From an uncultured Psychroserpens sp. (lineage in GTDB: Bacteria > Bacteroidota > Bacteroidia > Flavobacteriales > Flavobacteriaceae), in the NCBI RefSeq assembly GCF_947492715.1, contig NZ_CANLNS010000001.1, forward strand, positions 186,001 through 250,000: 64,000 bases of DNA. Reading direction: 5' to 3'. A program made the translations under genes and the position numbers. Under the pieces are notes generated by a model. It did not search any database. It was not told the DNA's origin and worked only from the letters and a program-made list of their open reading frames with translations. Within the stretch, counting starts at the first letter, position 1. Every line of letters starts with the position of its first letter. Positions 63,481 through 64,000 of this stretch are shown here, in pieces.

Positions 63481-64000
63481 TTATGCACGCTTCTTTTTCA
63501 GCAACATACGTTTAATTTCATTGAGTTTCATAAGCGCCTCAACAGGTGTTAGTGTATCAATATCTGTATTGACAATCTCTTCTTTTATCTGCTCTAATAA
63601 TGGGTCATCTAAATTAAAGAAACTCAATTGCATCTCATTATCTAAAGTTTTCACCTTATCTGTTAATTCTTCACTAGAATGTGATTTCTCCAGTTGCTTT
63701 AATATCTTATTGGCACGATGAATAACTTGCTGAGGCATACCAGCCATTTTTGCTACATGAATTCCAAAACTATGCTCACTACCTCCTTCTACCAGTTTTC
63801 TTAGAAATAACACATTATCCTTTAATTCCTTTACAGAAACATTAAAGTTTTTAATACGCTCAAATGTTTCAGACATTTCATTAAGCTCATGATAATGCGT
63901 AGCAAATAACGTTTTTGCTTTGCTTGGATGCTCATGTAAATATTCACTTATAGCCCAAGCAATAGAAATTCCATCATAAGTGCTTGTTCCACGTCCGATT
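63481..64000 (-). CDS. mutS: DNA mismatch repair protein MutS, C-terminal part
   Basis: About 172 C-terminal residues; the frame continues past the right edge. Seen: [20 protein letters not shown] (ATPase signature region), [32 protein letters not shown] (dimer/ABC region), and the short C-terminal helices. MutS recognises mismatches and starts repair together with MutL. The gene ends 104 bp before tRNA-Gly. Confidence 0.95.
   Translation of the reverse strand, partial: IGRGTSTYDGISIAWAISEYLHEHPSKAKTLFATHYHELNEMSETFERIKNFNVSVKELKDNVLFLRKLVEGGSEHSFGIHVAKMAGMPQQVIHRANKILKQLEKSHSSEELTDKVKTLDNEMQLSFFNLDDPLLEQIKEEIVNTDIDTLTPVEALMKLNEIKRMLLKKKRA

Overview
The window looks like a chromosomal segment of an AT-rich marine-type Flavobacteriaceae bacterium (Bacteroidota). 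The evidence is a SusC/SusD pair, many type IX secretion system (T9SS) sorting domains, a PorP/SprF-OmpA-adhesin module, TPR-membrane-HTH regulators, start codons without Shine-Dalgarno sequences, and core genes (thyA, folA, fabD, lspA, waaA, mutS) of flavobacterial type. The species cannot be named from sequence alone.

Layout. 1-3.2 kb (+): end of a nucleoside transporter, thyA, a TonB-C-domain protein, and a DHFR fused behind a 2TM domain; thyA and DHFR together close the dTMP/folate cycle. 3.6-12.3 kb (-): a SusC/SusD outer-membrane uptake locus with two paralogous surface lipoproteins and an upstream membrane-bound TPR/AraC regulator. 12.5-15.6 kb (+): FAD-dependent dehydrogenase, fabD, lspA. 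15.6-20.9 kb: amidohydrolase, galE and a sugar aminotransferase (-), then Kdo transferase and an 11-mer-repeat lipoprotein (+). 21-29.7 kb (-): a polymorphic-toxin locus made of two large RHS/YD-repeat proteins, the second ending in an HExxH metallopeptidase domain, a lipoprotein as candidate immunity protein, then an orphan toxin tail with a second candidate immunity gene.

30-62.6 kb (-) is an accessory region built almost entirely of T9SS cargo. It holds two paralogous TPR-TM-LuxR regulators, an OmpA/SprF/giant type B adhesin cluster, fibronectin/CUB surface proteins, a tandem triplet of small CTD proteins, a nucleoside deaminase, and a YHYH-PEBP / LRR / lipoprotein set. It is also a gene graveyard: at least five decayed or chimeric T9SS genes can be reconstructed, including relics of one protein family near both ends. 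63-64 kb: tRNA-Leu(UAA), tRNA-Gly(GCC) and the 3' end of mutS.

Most unusual: a recurrent intergenic element (core AACCCTTTTGCTACCC on the minus strand). It lies about 60-130 bp upstream of several T9SS genes or relics and occurs only in the 33-63 kb block that also carries the two LuxR-type regulators. I propose it as a shared promoter or operator for a surface-protein regulon. Secondary highlights are the orphan toxin tip, a microhomology deletion scar in an adhesin duplicate, a frameshifted sorting domain, a deaminase/adhesin chimera, and an A11 run at the 2TM-DHFR fusion point.
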